Positions 25,868 to 35,968 of a stretch of 64,000 nt of DNA are shown here, in pieces. How positions within the stretch are numbered: position 1 is the first letter of the stretch; each line of letters opens with the position of its first letter. Location of the stretch: NCBI GenBank assembly GCA_913061465.1, contig CAJXSU010000003.1:1-64000 (forward strand), written 5' to 3'. Under the pieces are notes generated by a model. The model was not told the origin of the DNA, ran no database searches, and worked only from the letters and a program-made list of their open reading frames with translations. This stretch comes from an uncultured Flavobacterium sp. Its GTDB lineage: Bacteria; Bacteroidota; Bacteroidia; Flavobacteriales; Flavobacteriaceae. Made by a program: the position numbers and the translations under genes.

Positions 25868-28800
25868 CTATTTTTTATTCAACCATCGCCTAGCATTCAC
25901 AAATGCTTCTATCCATGGAGAAACTTCATCTTTTCTATCTTCCACATAGTTAGCCCAATTCCATTGATAAGTAGATCTTTCTATATGGGGCATAGTGGCT
26001 AAATGCCTTCCTGACTTATCACACATCATGGCTGTATTAAAATCAGAGCCGTTTGGATTGTGTGGATAGGCATCGTAGGCGTATTTGGCTACAATTTCAT
26101 AATTGTCTTCAGGATAGGGGAACTTAAACTTACCTTCACCATGAGATATCCAAACTCCTAGGGTTGATCCTGCTAAGCTTGATAACATCACAGAATTATT
26201 TTCTTGAATTTTTACTGATGTAAATGCACTTTCATGCTTCTTGGAATCATTGTAAGTCATTTTTCCATGAACTTCATGTCCTGGATTAATTAATTCCAGT
26301 TCCATCCATAATTGACATCCGTTACATATTCCTACACTTAAAGTATCTTTTCTATCAAAGAAAGATTTTAGAGCTTTTTTTGCTTTTTCATTATATAAAA
26401 AAGCACCAGCCCATCCTTTTGCTGATCCAAGAACATCAGAATTAGAAAAGCCTCCAACAGCGCCAATAAATTGAATGTCTTTTAATGTTTCTCTACCAGA
26501 TATTAAATCTGTCATGTGAACATCTTTAACATCAAAACCTGCTATATACATAGCATTTGCCATTTCACGTTCAGAATTACTTCCCTTTTCACGAATAATT
26601 GCTGCTTTTGGTCTTGGCAGTTTTTCATTAATCTTTGGAAGTTTTCCTGAAAAATTTTCAGGAAATTTAAATTGTAAAGGTTGTTTTTTAAAATTATTGA
26701 ATCGATGTTGAGCTAAACCATTTGAAGTTTGTTTTTGATCTAGTAAATAAGATGTTGTAAACCAAGTGTCTCTTACAGAAGAAACATCAAAATTAAAAAT
26801 ATCTTCATGATTTTTAATAGTTACAGTCCCTTTGTTTATAACTTTCCCGATCTTGAAAAATTCAATATTTTTATCTTGTAAAGATTTTTCAATAGAGAGA
26901 TCACCTTGAAATACTATTCCAGCATTTTCAGAAAATAGTAATTTAATAGAATCAATCTCTGACAGTGATGTTAAATCAATTTTTGCTCCAAGCTTATTAT
27001 CTGCAAAACACATTTCAAGTAAGGTTGTGATTAAACCTCCAGAAGCTACATCATGTCCAGAGTGAATTTTATCTTCTTTGATTAGGTTTTGTATGGTGTT
27101 AAATGTATTTCTTACAAAGGCTACATTTTTTACATCTGGAGCTTCGTTACCAATAGTATTTAAAATTTGATTAAATGAACTTCCACCTAATTTATAGGAA
27201 TCTTGTGATATATTTATATAATAAATAAAGGTATTGTTATGTTTTAAAACTGGTTCAACTACTTTGCTTATTTGATTACAGTTTCCTGCAGCAGATATAA
27301 TTACTGTTCCTGGTGAGATAACCTCTTCATTTGAATATTTCTGTTTCATAGATAATGAATCTTTACCCGTGGGAACGTTAATACCTAATTCAATTGAGAA
27401 TTTTGAAATTGCTTCTACAGCCTCGTATAGTCGAGCATCTTCACCCTCGTTTTTACATGGCCACATCCAATTTGCAGATAAAGACACGCTTTTTAAATTC
27501 TCTTTCAGTGGGGCCCAAACCATATTTGTAAGTGCCTCAGTGATTGCATTTCTACTCCCAGCTTTAGGATCTATTAAAGCAGCAATAGGAGAGTGGCCAA
27601 TAGATGTTGCTACCCCTTCTTTTCCGTTGTAATCTAATGCCATTACACCAACATTATTGAGAGGGATTTGAAGAGGTCCTACACATTGTTGTTTGGCAAC
27701 TTTACCACCTACACACCTATCTACTTTATTTGTTAACCAATCCTTACAAGCTACAGCCTCTAATTGTAAGACTTGAGTTAAATAAGTGTGTAAATTTTTG
27801 GTTTTATATCTAGGGTTTTTATAATTTCTTTTTACAGTTTTATCTGTCATTATGGTTTTTGGAGAGCTTCCGAACATATCCTCTAGTTCCAAATCCATTG
27901 GGGTGTCACCATTAGTTTTAGATGTAAATGTGAATCTATTATTGCCAGTAACATCTCCTACTTTATACATTGGTGAACGTTCTCTGTCAGCTATTTTCTG
28001 AAGCATGTCTGAATGTTTTTCTGCTATAACTAAGCCCATTCTTTCTTGTGATTCATTCCCAATAATTTCTTTAGCAGATAATGTAGGATCTCCAACTGGT
28101 AGTTTATCTAAATTTATTTTACCTCCTGTATCCTCAACTAATTCAGATAAACAATTTAAATGACCACCTGCTCCATGATCATGAATTGAAACTATGAAGT
28201 TTTCTTCACTCTCTATCATTCCTCTTACAGCATTTGCGGCACGTTTTTGCATTTCAGGATTAGATCTTTGAACAGCATTAAGTTCAATTCCAGATGCAAA
28301 TTCTCCAGTATCTGCTGATGATACCGCAGCTCCTCCCATTCCAATTCTATAATTTTCTCCACCTAAAATAACAATTTTATCACCTTCTTTAGGCTTGTCT
28401 TTTAGTGCTTGATTAGCTTTTCCGTACCCAATACCTCCAGCTTGCATAATAACTTTATCAAATCCAAGTTTTCTTGCAGCTGATGAACTAGAAGATGAAT
28501 TTTCTTCATGTTCAAATGTTAATACAGATCCAGATATGAGGGGTTGTCCAAACTTATTTCCAAAGTCAGAGGCTCCATTGGATGCTTTGATTAAAATATC
28601 CATAGGAGTTTGATATAACCATGGACGTTCTTTCATTTTTTGTTCCCAAAATCTATCTTTGGTTAGACGTGAATAAGATGTCATATAAACTGCAGTTCCA
28701 GCTAGAGGTAAAGAACCTTTTCCACCAGCCAGTCGATCTCTAATTTCACCCCCAGATCCAGTAGCAGCACCATTAAAGGGTTCTACAGTTGTAGGGAAGT

Positions 28801-29566
28801 TGTGGGTCTCTGCTTTTAAAGAAATAACAGAATCAAATTTTTCTGTTTTATAATAGTCAGGAATGTCTGCTCTTTTTGGTGCAAATTGTTCTACAGAAGG
28901 TCCTTTTATGAATGCTACATTATCCTTGTAAGCAGAAACAATATCGTTGGGGTGTTGTTTAGAGGTTTCTTTAATCATTTTGAAAAGAGAGGTGGGTTTT
29001 TCTTCACCATCAATAACAAAAGTCCCATTAAAAATTTTATGTCTACAATGTTCAGAATTAACTTGTGAAAATCCAAAAACCTCAGAATCTGTTAGTTTTC
29101 TATTAATTTTTTTAGAAACACCCTCCAAATATGTAATTTCTTCTTCATTTAATGCCAATCCTTCTTTACTGTTGAAGGAGGTTATGTCATCGATTAAATA
29201 AATGGGTTCTGGTTTAATATCTATGGTAAATATATTTTGATCTAGACCTGAAAATTTTTCAAATATCATAACATCATAATCAGAAAAGTCTTTATGAACT
29301 TGATTGAATTCTTCTATTCTTATGATCCCTTTAATTCCCATATTTTGGGTAATTTCAACAGCATTAGTACTCCATGGAGTTATCATTGCTGATCTTGGGC
29401 CAATAAAAAAGTTATTAATAGATGACACCAAATTATTAGTTTCCTTTGAAACTAGCTCAGAGCATGAAAATAACCATGTTAGTTTAGTTTTATTTTCATT
29501 ACTTAGTTCTTTTGTTGTTTGAACAGCAAATATTTTGCTATTTGGGTTTCCAAAGAAATTGATCAT
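25868..29566 (-). CDS. purL: Phosphoribosylformylglycinamidine synthase PurL (single-chain)
   Basis: This enzyme catalyses the fourth step of purine synthesis, FGAR plus glutamine plus ATP to FGAM. At 1232 residues it is the long single-chain form, with the N-terminal domain, two AIRS-like halves and a C-terminal glutaminase. Visible marks are VNSEHCRHKIF, SLKAETHNFPTTVEPFNGAATG, VSIHDHGAGGHLNC and the glutaminase nucleophile C1081 in VGICNGCQL, with HGEGKF and a final PHIERS histidine-glutamate region. No truncation is seen. A perfect -7 box lies 30 bases upstream. A terminator follows the gene. Confidence 0.97.
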   Translation of the reverse strand: MINFFGNPNSKIFAVQTTKELSNENKTKLTWLFSCSELVSKETNNLVSSINNFFIGPRSAMITPWSTNAVEITQNMGIKGIIRIEEFNQVHKDFSDYDVMIFEKFSGLDQNIFTIDIKPEPIYLIDDITSFNSKEGLALNEEEITYLEGVSKKINRKLTDSEVFGFSQVNSEHCRHKIFNGTFVIDGEEKPTSLFKMIKETSKQHPNDIVSAYKDNVAFIKGPSVEQFAPKRADIPDYYKTEKFDSVISLKAETHNFPTTVEPFNGAATGSGGEIRDRLAGGKGSLPLAGTAVYMTSYSRLTKDRFWEQKMKERPWLYQTPMDILIKASNGASDFGNKFGQPLISGSVLTFEHEENSSSSSSAARKLGFDKVIMQAGGIGYGKANQALKDKPKEGDKIVILGGENYRIGMGGAAVSSADTGEFASGIELNAVQRSNPEMQKRAANAVRGMIESEENFIVSIHDHGAGGHLNCLSELVEDTGGKINLDKLPVGDPTLSAKEIIGNESQERMGLVIAEKHSDMLQKIADRERSPMYKVGDVTGNNRFTFTSKTNGDTPMDLELEDMFGSSPKTIMTDKTVKRNYKNPRYKTKNLHTYLTQVLQLEAVACKDWLTNKVDRCVGGKVAKQQCVGPLQIPLNNVGVMALDYNGKEGVATSIGHSPIAALIDPKAGSRNAITEALTNMVWAPLKENLKSVSLSANWMWPCKNEGEDARLYEAVEAISKFSIELGINVPTGKDSLSMKQKYSNEEVISPGTVIISAAGNCNQISKVVEPVLKHNNTFIYYINISQDSYKLGGSSFNQILNTIGNEAPDVKNVAFVRNTFNTIQNLIKEDKIHSGHDVASGGLITTLLEMCFADNKLGAKIDLTSLSEIDSIKLLFSENAGIVFQGDLSIEKSLQDKNIEFFKIGKVINKGTVTIKNHEDIFNFDVSSVRDTWFTTSYLLDQKQTSNGLAQHRFNNFKKQPLQFKFPENFSGKLPKINEKLPRPKAAIIREKGSNSEREMANAMYIAGFDVKDVHMTDLISGRETLKDIQFIGAVGGFSNSDVLGSAKGWAGAFLYNEKAKKALKSFFDRKDTLSVGICNGCQLWMELELINPGHEVHGKMTYNDSKKHESAFTSVKIQENNSVMLSSLAGSTLGVWISHGEGKFKFPYPEDNYEIVAKYAYDAYPHNPNGSDFNTAMMCDKSGRHLATMPHIERSTYQWNWANYVEDRKDEVSPWIEAFVNARRWLNKK

Positions 29567-29595
29567 TCTAAATATGATTTGTTAAATTATTATAG

Positions 29596-29603
29596 CAAAT
29601 TTA
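29596..29603 (-). promoter_or_regulatory. -7 box of the purL promoter
   Basis: TAAATTTG on the minus strand, 29 bases before the ATG at 29566. No purine riboswitch-like structure was noticed here. Confidence 0.5.
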
Positions 29604-29778
29604 AAAACTTTCACTCTTAAGTTTAACAATCTAAACCTCTTTTTTCAAAGGTTATAAATCATTTATCAACAAAAAATTAATATATTGAATGAATATATTT
29701 AAAAATGTATTTTTTAGCTGAAGATAGAGCCTTAAAATTTTAAATTATTTAATTTTTTAAAACCAACCTCTACTTTAA

Positions 29779-29799
29779 ACTATCGGAAAAAACGATAGT
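29779..29799. promoter_or_regulatory. Perfect 21-bp inverted repeat before the peroxidase gene (possible operator)
   Basis: ACTATCG-GAAAAAA-CGATAGT lies 20 bases before the ATG at 29820. The perfect 7-bp arms and spacing of about two helix turns fit a repressor or activator site. It could also be a leader hairpin. Confidence 0.5.
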
Positions 29800-29819
29800 C
29801 TAAGTATAAATTTATTACA

Positions 29820-31217
29820 ATGAAAAAAATCTCAAATGCAGTAAGTTTATTATGTCTTCTTTTTATTTTGATTAGTGGAACCATAGACTTAGATGACTTA
29901 TTTAATTATGAGAACCAAAATATTCCCTCCTATATTACAAAAGATAATACACCAGTAACAAATCAGATCATCAACCAAATAACTACTTTGGGAAGAGTTT
30001 TATTTTATGATAAAAATCTATCTAAAAATAATACAATAGCTTGTGCAAGTTGTCATCAGCAAGCTTTTGCTTTTAGTGACCCTTTAACTTCTAGTGTTGG
30101 ATTAAACGGAGGCAATACTGGTAGACATTCAATGCGATTGGTTAATAGTCGATTTTCTAATGAAGAAAATTTTTTTTGGGATGAAAGAGCTGCTAATTTA
30201 GAAAATCAAGTTACTCAACCCATTCAAGATCACATAGAAATGGGCTTTAGTGGAACTAATGGTGATCCAGATTTCAATGATTTAATAACAAAACTTTCGG
30301 CAATAGATTATTATCAAACATTGTTTGAGTTTTCTTTTGGGGACTCTTCTATCGATGAAGATAAAATTCAAAGAGCTTTGGCTCAGTTTATAAGAAGTAT
30401 TCAATCTTTTGATTCTAAATTTGATGAAGGTTTTGTGCAATCTCCAAACTTAAATGCACCTTTTCCAAATTATACTCCCCAAGAAAATTTAGGAAAACAA
30501 TTATTTTTAAATCCACCTCCAAATGGTGGGGCTGGATGTGTTGGATGTCATGCACCTCCTGAGTTTGATATAGATCCCAATACATTAAATAATGGAGTGA
30601 TTGGAGTAATAGGTAATTCATCTGAAATAGATGTGAATAATACTAGATCACCATCTTTAAGAGATATAGTTAATCCAGATGGAAGTTTAAATGGGCCGAT
30701 GATGCATGATGGAAGTTTGACTACTTTATTGGAGGTTATAGAACATTATAATAATATTCCTAATAATCCTGATAACACAAATTTGGATAATAGATTACAG
30801 GGACCTGGAAATCAAACCCAACAATTAAATCTAACCAACAATGAAAAAAATGCTTTAGAGGCTTTCTTAAAAACATTAACGGGTTCAGATATTTACACTA
30901 ATGAAAAATGGTCCAATCCTTTTGATGAAGAAGGAAATATTTCTATTATAGGCGGCCAATTGTCAACAAATGAAAATAGTTTTGAAAAGTCTATTATTGT
31001 TTTTCCAAATCCAGTAGAGACTGATATGAATATCCAATTAGAAAACGGAAAATATAGGGTCCTAGTTTATAATGTTAAGGGTAGAACGGTATCTGAAAAT
31101 AAGATTTTTGGAAATGAGATTTTAAATTTAGAAACCTTAACAAAAGGAATTTATCTCCTATTAATTAAAGATGTTGAATCTTCTAAAGTGTATAAAAAGA
31201 AGTTTATAAAACTGTAA
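29820..31217 (+). CDS. T9SS-secreted di-heme cytochrome c peroxidase (CCP/MauG family)
   Basis: Two c-heme sites are present, CASCH (C75, C78, H79) and CVGCH (C240, C243, H244), in the order and spacing of bacterial di-heme peroxidases and MauG-like proteins. A MHDGSLTTL motif near 295-303 could provide a distal ligand region. A signal peptide opens the 465 residues, and the last ~70 (FPNPVETDMNI to KKKFIKL) are a T9SS sorting domain. The enzyme would therefore be at the cell surface or released. A role in peroxide reduction or oxidation of a protein partner is likely. A perfect dyad upstream suggests regulation. Confidence 0.92.
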   Translation: MKKISNAVSLLCLLFILISGTIDLDDLFNYENQNIPSYITKDNTPVTNQIINQITTLGRVLFYDKNLSKNNTIACASCHQQAFAFSDPLTSSVGLNGGNTGRHSMRLVNSRFSNEENFFWDERAANLENQVTQPIQDHIEMGFSGTNGDPDFNDLITKLSAIDYYQTLFEFSFGDSSIDEDKIQRALAQFIRSIQSFDSKFDEGFVQSPNLNAPFPNYTPQENLGKQLFLNPPPNGGAGCVGCHAPPEFDIDPNTLNNGVIGVIGNSSEIDVNNTRSPSLRDIVNPDGSLNGPMMHDGSLTTLLEVIEHYNNIPNNPDNTNLDNRLQGPGNQTQQLNLTNNEKNALEAFLKTLTGSDIYTNEKWSNPFDEEGNISIIGGQLSTNENSFEKSIIVFPNPVETDMNIQLENGKYRVLVYNVKGRTVSENKIFGNEILNLETLTKGIYLLLIKDVESSKVYKKKFIKL

Positions 31218-31250
31218 AAAATTGTGTAAACAACTTTTATTACTTCACAT

Positions 31251-32339
31251 TTATTTTTTAATAAACTTTCTAGTGATTGAACTACTATTATTAGATATTT
31301 TAACAATATAAATACCTCTATTGATAGAAGAAATATCAAGTTGAGAGTTTTCAGGGTATATAGTCTTTTTAAGTAGTTCTTTGCCTAGAATGGAATATAT
31401 CTTAACTGTTACCCTTTCTTTATTTATAATTTGAATATAATTACCAACAGTAGGGTTTGGATATATAGACGTTTGGTTATTTAGTGAATACTCTGGATCT
31501 GAGAGTAATGCGCCCCAAATTAAATCAACATATTCTGGGTAATCTATAAAAGGATTTCTATTTCCCTGAAAGTTATATGCTTCATTATTTCTCTTTATTT
31601 CACGTGCGCTTACAGGGTCATCATTATGCCATTTGTAAAGTAATTGTAAATACCATACCTCATAAACTTGATTGTTAGTCCCATTTAATGGGTTATTAGT
31701 TATTGTGTGATTATCCCATGAATTATCAGTTACCTCGTCTTCATATCTCACAGCAAAATACAATAGCATTCTAGCAATATCTCCTTTAAATTCATCTATG
31801 GGTTCAAAAACGATCCCAGAATATGATCCAAAAGTATTTTGACCAACTTTTGAACCATTATTTGAGATCCAAGTATCATTAGTAACTTCACCAAAAGGAT
31901 AATTTGCCCTCCTATTATTTACATAACCGTCAGTTGGAACAACATGATGAATATCTGTTCTCATAGGAAGTTGCTCATTGAAAAAACCTTGAGGAAAAAT
32001 ATGTTCACGGTTGTAGCAATCATTTTCAGAATTATAGTTTCCACAGGTTCTGTTGTTATGATTGTAATTATAGGAATCACTACCTGATGAATTTTCTGAA
32101 TACATGTCTAAAACAGTATTATCATTTTCATAAAATGAATCATTATCACTAAGAATATAGGCATCATATAAAGCATTATATCCTTGATCTATATGGCCAT
32201 TTGAAATGATTGATTTTAATTGTGTTTTTAATGTATATCCATTTCCTGTAGCAGAATTATAATAGCCAGGTGGGATTTGGGCATAAGAATTTATTCCTAA
32301 TGTGATTAAGACAAATGTTAGTATTTTTTTTGTAATCAA
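31251..32339 (-). CDS. T9SS-secreted endonuclease I family nuclease, short form
   Basis: The endonuclease I (PF04231) catalytic region is clear: CYNREHIFPQGFF, DIHHVVPTDGYVNNRRA, PFGEV and DIARMLLYFAVRY, a beta-beta-alpha-metal-type nuclease site. A signal peptide (ITKKILTFVLITLGINSYAQ) and a ~70-residue T9SS tail (YPNPTVGNYIQI onward) frame it in 362 residues. The start is TTG, overlapping the stop of the upstream nuclease gene (TTGA), with no better ATG. Translation is probably coupled. It would degrade extracellular DNA or RNA. Confidence 0.9.
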   Translation of the reverse strand: MITKKILTFVLITLGINSYAQIPPGYYNSATGNGYTLKTQLKSIISNGHIDQGYNALYDAYILSDNDSFYENDNTVLDMYSENSSGSDSYNYNHNNRTCGNYNSENDCYNREHIFPQGFFNEQLPMRTDIHHVVPTDGYVNNRRANYPFGEVTNDTWISNNGSKVGQNTFGSYSGIVFEPIDEFKGDIARMLLYFAVRYEDEVTDNSWDNHTITNNPLNGTNNQVYEVWYLQLLYKWHNDDPVSAREIKRNNEAYNFQGNRNPFIDYPEYVDLIWGALLSDPEYSLNNQTSIYPNPTVGNYIQIINKERVTVKIYSILGKELLKKTIYPENSQLDISSINRGIYIVKISNNSSSITRKFIKK

Positions 32340-34480
32340 ATTTTGATAATTTTTGTTGATAAAGACATTCCCTTATGAGAAAATTTAATAAAATAAATAC
32401 CTTTAGATAATGCTGAAATATCTAATATAGAATCTATTTGATTAAGTTTTGTATGAATCAATTTTTTTCCAAAGATACTAAATACTTCTACTTTTACATC
32501 TTGGTTAAATTTAATATTTAAAAAACCGTCTGAAGTTGGATTTGGATATACAGATAATTGTTTCCACTGAACTTCTTCAGTACTCAGAGTAAGATGAGTT
32601 CCACCGATATCATCAAAAGTATCCATAGGGAAAATTTCCCATTCAGTATCGAGATCAAAATTGATATTAGGTTCAACTACTGTTGACTTCCTTCTCAGTG
32701 TTTTATCTTTTGCAAAATTTGAGCTACCTCCTCCAAATTCACCTACAATGTCAATTAAAATATCATCTTTGAATAAGCCAACAGGATCATTTCCATTAAA
32801 GTTTAAAGGTTCTCCATAATTAGTACTTTGGTTATTAGCAACTATTATATCAGCCTGATCTAAAAGGATTTGAGAATTTGCATTTGCATTTATAATGACG
32901 ATAACATCTCCTACATTAATTGTTCCAGTTAAATCAAATCTTTCTGACCATTCACCACCGCCATTACTATCTCTTCTTAGGTTGTATCCATCAAGTTCAA
33001 CAGGTGATGTTATTAAATTTGCAATTTCAATCGCTTTGTTATTACTACTGCCCTCCACATACTCTGAAATTAAAAGCTCCATGGGAGTATTTGAATTACC
33101 GTCAGTTGTTGTTGCATTTACAGGAGCACTTTGTGCAGATGTATTATTAACTTCATCAACTGCCTCTAGAGTTACGATATAGGTTGTAGATGCTGTTAAA
33201 CCATTAATAATATAAGTGCTAATATTAATCATATCATAGAAATTATTATCAATGTAAATATTATAATGAATAACTTCTGTATTGTCTGAAGATGGATCCC
33301 AAGTAATCTTAAATGAGACATCGGTTTCGTCACTAATAACAATATTTGTAGGAACTGAAGGAGCTTCAATATCTTCCTGTGTTGTTACTGATAATGGTGA
33401 GCTTTGTGCAGATATATTATCTGCAATATCTCTAGCTGATACAGTAAAATCATATGTGATATTGGAAGATAGTCCAGTAATTGTATAGTTTGTATTTGAA
33501 GTTGAGGTTTCTAAATTTCCATCAACATAAATATCATAACTACTAACTCCCACATTGTCAGTAGAAGCATTCCATGAGAGTTCAATCGAATATGTAGTAG
33601 TATTAGCGGCAGTTAATCCAGAGGGCACTGAAGGGGCTTCAGTATCTGTATTCGAGTAAATACCCCAAATGTCTTCAGCTTCTGGTCCACCCCATATTCT
33701 TGTGGCTAACCTTGGATTATCTATAAATGGATTTCTATTTCCTTGTGCATCAGAATTAGAAGTGTTTTCATGGTATGGATTACGTTGTTTTTCAATATCT
33801 GAAACTGGGTCAACAGCATTCCATTGTAAAAACAAATCAATCATATCATCTGGAGTGTCTGTATTGCTTCCAATTCCAACATTAGATGGTAGAGTTCTAT
33901 CATCATATCGTAGATACATATACATGATAATTCTTGCTACATCACCTTTCCATTCATCACCAGGATACCAACCAGTTCCTGTTGCCCCAGAATTTCCAGA
34001 TCCTTCTATAAATTTTTTATTTCCTCTTGAAGAATTTCTTTGTGAATCACAAGGTCTTAAATTATGTGCATCTGCATAGGGAGGGCCATTTGTTCCATCT
34101 TCGTCTAAATCTGGTGTAGCTAAAGAGGTAGGGTATACATGTTCTCTATTCCATAGACCACTGCAACTACTTGATGTGCAATTATCATTAATATTTCTTT
34201 CGCGATCATTTGTGCTATCTGCGTCAGATCCGTTTTCAAATCCATAAACAAGTAATACTTCATCACTATCGATAGGGTTCATGTCAGTAACCATTACAGC
34301 ATTCCATATGCCTGGAGTATATGATAAATTGTTTGTATGGGTTGTTATAATTTTAGTTGCTAAAGCTTCTTTTAAACTTATTCCTGTAAGATTTAAATTC
34401 ACATCATTATAATAGCTTTCTTGAGCTAGAATAAATATTGAATACAAGCTGATACTTAAAAAAAGTAATTGTTTTTTCAT
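32336..34480 (-). CDS. T9SS-secreted endonuclease I with FnIII repeats and lamin-tail domain
   Basis: After a signal peptide (MKKQLLFLSISLYSIFILAQ) there is an endonuclease I domain (about 25-275) with LWNREHVYPTSL, DAHNLRPCDSQRNSSRGNK and DVARIIMYMYLRY. Two fibronectin III repeats follow (about 280-365 and 370-460; each starts APSVP). Next is a lamin-tail-like domain (LLISEYVEGSSNNKAIEI, about 466-600), and a T9SS tail ends the 714 residues (YPNPTSDGFLNI). The non-catalytic domains probably bind the surface or substrate. It is the first gene of a two-gene nuclease unit. Confidence 0.92.
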   Translation of the reverse strand: MKKQLLFLSISLYSIFILAQESYYNDVNLNLTGISLKEALATKIITTHTNNLSYTPGIWNAVMVTDMNPIDSDEVLLVYGFENGSDADSTNDRERNINDNCTSSSCSGLWNREHVYPTSLATPDLDEDGTNGPPYADAHNLRPCDSQRNSSRGNKKFIEGSGNSGATGTGWYPGDEWKGDVARIIMYMYLRYDDRTLPSNVGIGSNTDTPDDMIDLFLQWNAVDPVSDIEKQRNPYHENTSNSDAQGNRNPFIDNPRLATRIWGGPEAEDIWGIYSNTDTEAPSVPSGLTAANTTTYSIELSWNASTDNVGVSSYDIYVDGNLETSTSNTNYTITGLSSNITYDFTVSARDIADNISAQSSPLSVTTQEDIEAPSVPTNIVISDETDVSFKITWDPSSDNTEVIHYNIYIDNNFYDMINISTYIINGLTASTTYIVTLEAVDEVNNTSAQSAPVNATTTDGNSNTPMELLISEYVEGSSNNKAIEIANLITSPVELDGYNLRRDSNGGGEWSERFDLTGTINVGDVIVIINANANSQILLDQADIIVANNQSTNYGEPLNFNGNDPVGLFKDDILIDIVGEFGGGSSNFAKDKTLRRKSTVVEPNINFDLDTEWEIFPMDTFDDIGGTHLTLSTEEVQWKQLSVYPNPTSDGFLNIKFNQDVKVEVFSIFGKKLIHTKLNQIDSILDISALSKGIYFIKFSHKGMSLSTKIIKI

Positions 34481-34568
34481 TATTTTTTAAATAAAAATTA
34501 ATAGTTACTCAATTTCTTGAGTACATCTTAAAACAAAACTTTTTCAATGCATTTTTTTTTCACTTTTC

Positions 34569-34605
34569 ACATCTTTTGATAAAGATGTTGAGCATGTGAT
34601 GCTCA
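34569..34605. other. Two back-to-back perfect hairpins after the rRNA methyltransferase gene
   Basis: ACATCTTT-TGAT-AAAGATGT (34569-34588) is immediately followed by TGAGCAT-GTG-ATGCTCA (34589-34605). No T-run follows on either strand, so this is not a standard terminator. It lies 3' of the methyltransferase gene and 5' of the nuclease unit. Confidence 0.65.
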
Positions 34606-34606
34606 C

Positions 34607-35818
34607 TTATTTCCGCTCTAATTGAGCCATATAAAACCCATCAAAACCAGAGGTATGAGCTAATACTTTATTGTCTTTAACTAATTTAAAATCTTTTCCT
34701 GATTCTGAAGCTAAAAATTCAACTATTTGATTCTGGTTTTCAGATGGAAGAACGGAACAGGTAGCATAGACTAATTTTCCACCTTGTTTTACCATCTTAG
34801 CATATTGTTGTAGGATTTCTTGTTGTACCTTTTTTATATTTTCAAGAAATTCGGGTTGAAGTTTCCACTTAGAATCAGGGTTTCTTCTCAAAACACCCAA
34901 TCCTGAACAAGGTGCATCAATTAATACTCTATCAGCCTTACCGTATAATTTTTTAATAGGTTTAGTAGAATCTATGACCCTTGTATCTATGTTATGAACT
35001 TTATTTCTTCTCGCTCTTACTTTAAGTTTTCTTAATTTACTTTCGTAAATATCCATGGCAATAATTTGTCCTTTATTTTTCATAAAAGATGCTAAATGCA
35101 ATGTTTTACCTCCTGCACCAGCACAGGTGTCAATTACTTTCATTCCAGGCTCTACATCTAAATATTCTGCAACCAATTGTGAGGAGGCATCTTGAACCTC
35201 AAAATATCCATTTTTGAAAGCTTCTGTTCTAAAAACATTTGCTCGTTCAATTAATCTCAGTGCATCTTCATGGTTGGGAATAAATTCAGTAAAAATACTT
35301 TCTTCATGAAGTATTTTTTGAAGTTCTTTTTTGGTGGTATTTAACGTGTTGGTTCTTAAAATAACTTCTGCTTGTTTATTAAGAGCAGCTAGTTCTTTTG
35401 TCCATAATTCTTCTCCAAGTTCAGATATAGCAAGGTTATCTATCCAATCAGGAACAGATTCTCTAAATTTTCGTATTCTCGATAATTCATCAAACCTCCC
35501 TTTAATTCTCCGCGTGGGAGTGGGCTCAATTTGATTCCAATCTGGTAAAGCAATACCCTTTAAGACACACCAAACTGAAAATATTCTCCATAGATTATTT
35601 CTGTCAAAAGGTTCTTTAACAGTTGCAATTTCAGCATAAAGTCGTTTCCATCGTACAATTTCATAAATTGTCTCTGCAACAAATTTACGATCGCGACTTC
35701 CCCATCGTTTATCTCTTTTTAGTGCTTTTTCAACTGCTTTGTCTGCGTAAACACCTTCATTAAAAATATCACGGATACTATCTATAACGGTATATACTAA
35801 GTTTCTATGTAACCTCAA
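34607..35818 (-). CDS. RsmB/NOP2-family rRNA cytosine-5 methyltransferase
   Basis: The C-terminal half is a class I methyltransferase of the NOL1/NOP2/Fmu type: VIDTCAGAGGKTLHLA (SAM site, near 220), DAPCSGLGVLRRNPD and YATCSVLPSENQNQ, which supply the two catalytic cysteines for 5-methylcytosine formation. The N-terminal ~140 residues are NusB-like helices (AVEKALKRDKRWGSRDRKFVAETIYEIVRW). Target is probably 16S rRNA, but the exact position (as for RsmB C967) cannot be claimed, so no symbol is given. It is divergent from recG, with a good -7 box. Confidence 0.9.
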   Translation of the reverse strand: MRLHRNLVYTVIDSIRDIFNEGVYADKAVEKALKRDKRWGSRDRKFVAETIYEIVRWKRLYAEIATVKEPFDRNNLWRIFSVWCVLKGIALPDWNQIEPTPTRRIKGRFDELSRIRKFRESVPDWIDNLAISELGEELWTKELAALNKQAEVILRTNTLNTTKKELQKILHEESIFTEFIPNHEDALRLIERANVFRTEAFKNGYFEVQDASSQLVAEYLDVEPGMKVIDTCAGAGGKTLHLASFMKNKGQIIAMDIYESKLRKLKVRARRNKVHNIDTRVIDSTKPIKKLYGKADRVLIDAPCSGLGVLRRNPDSKWKLQPEFLENIKKVQQEILQQYAKMVKQGGKLVYATCSVLPSENQNQIVEFLASESGKDFKLVKDNKVLAHTSGFDGFYMAQLERK

Positions 35819-35837
35819 TATTAAAAATTTAATGCTG

Positions 35838-35845
35838 CAAAGATA
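35838..35845 (-). promoter_or_regulatory. -7 box of the rRNA methyltransferase gene
   Basis: TATCTTTG on the minus strand, 19 bases before the ATG at 35818, followed by the frequent GCA. Confidence 0.5.
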
Positions 35846-35968
35846 ACAATAGACTTTGAGTAAAAAACCTTAAATGTTTTTCTTTTTTGGGTATCTTTTT
35901 TTCATTTTTTTTTTATCACAAAAAAAATTAATTTAATATGATTAAATTCGCTTCAAATAGTCTGATTG

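Noticed and set aside
33669-34079. 136-residue ORF opposite the large endonuclease gene
   Set aside because: The codon pattern reflects the coding strand of the nuclease domain; no family pattern.
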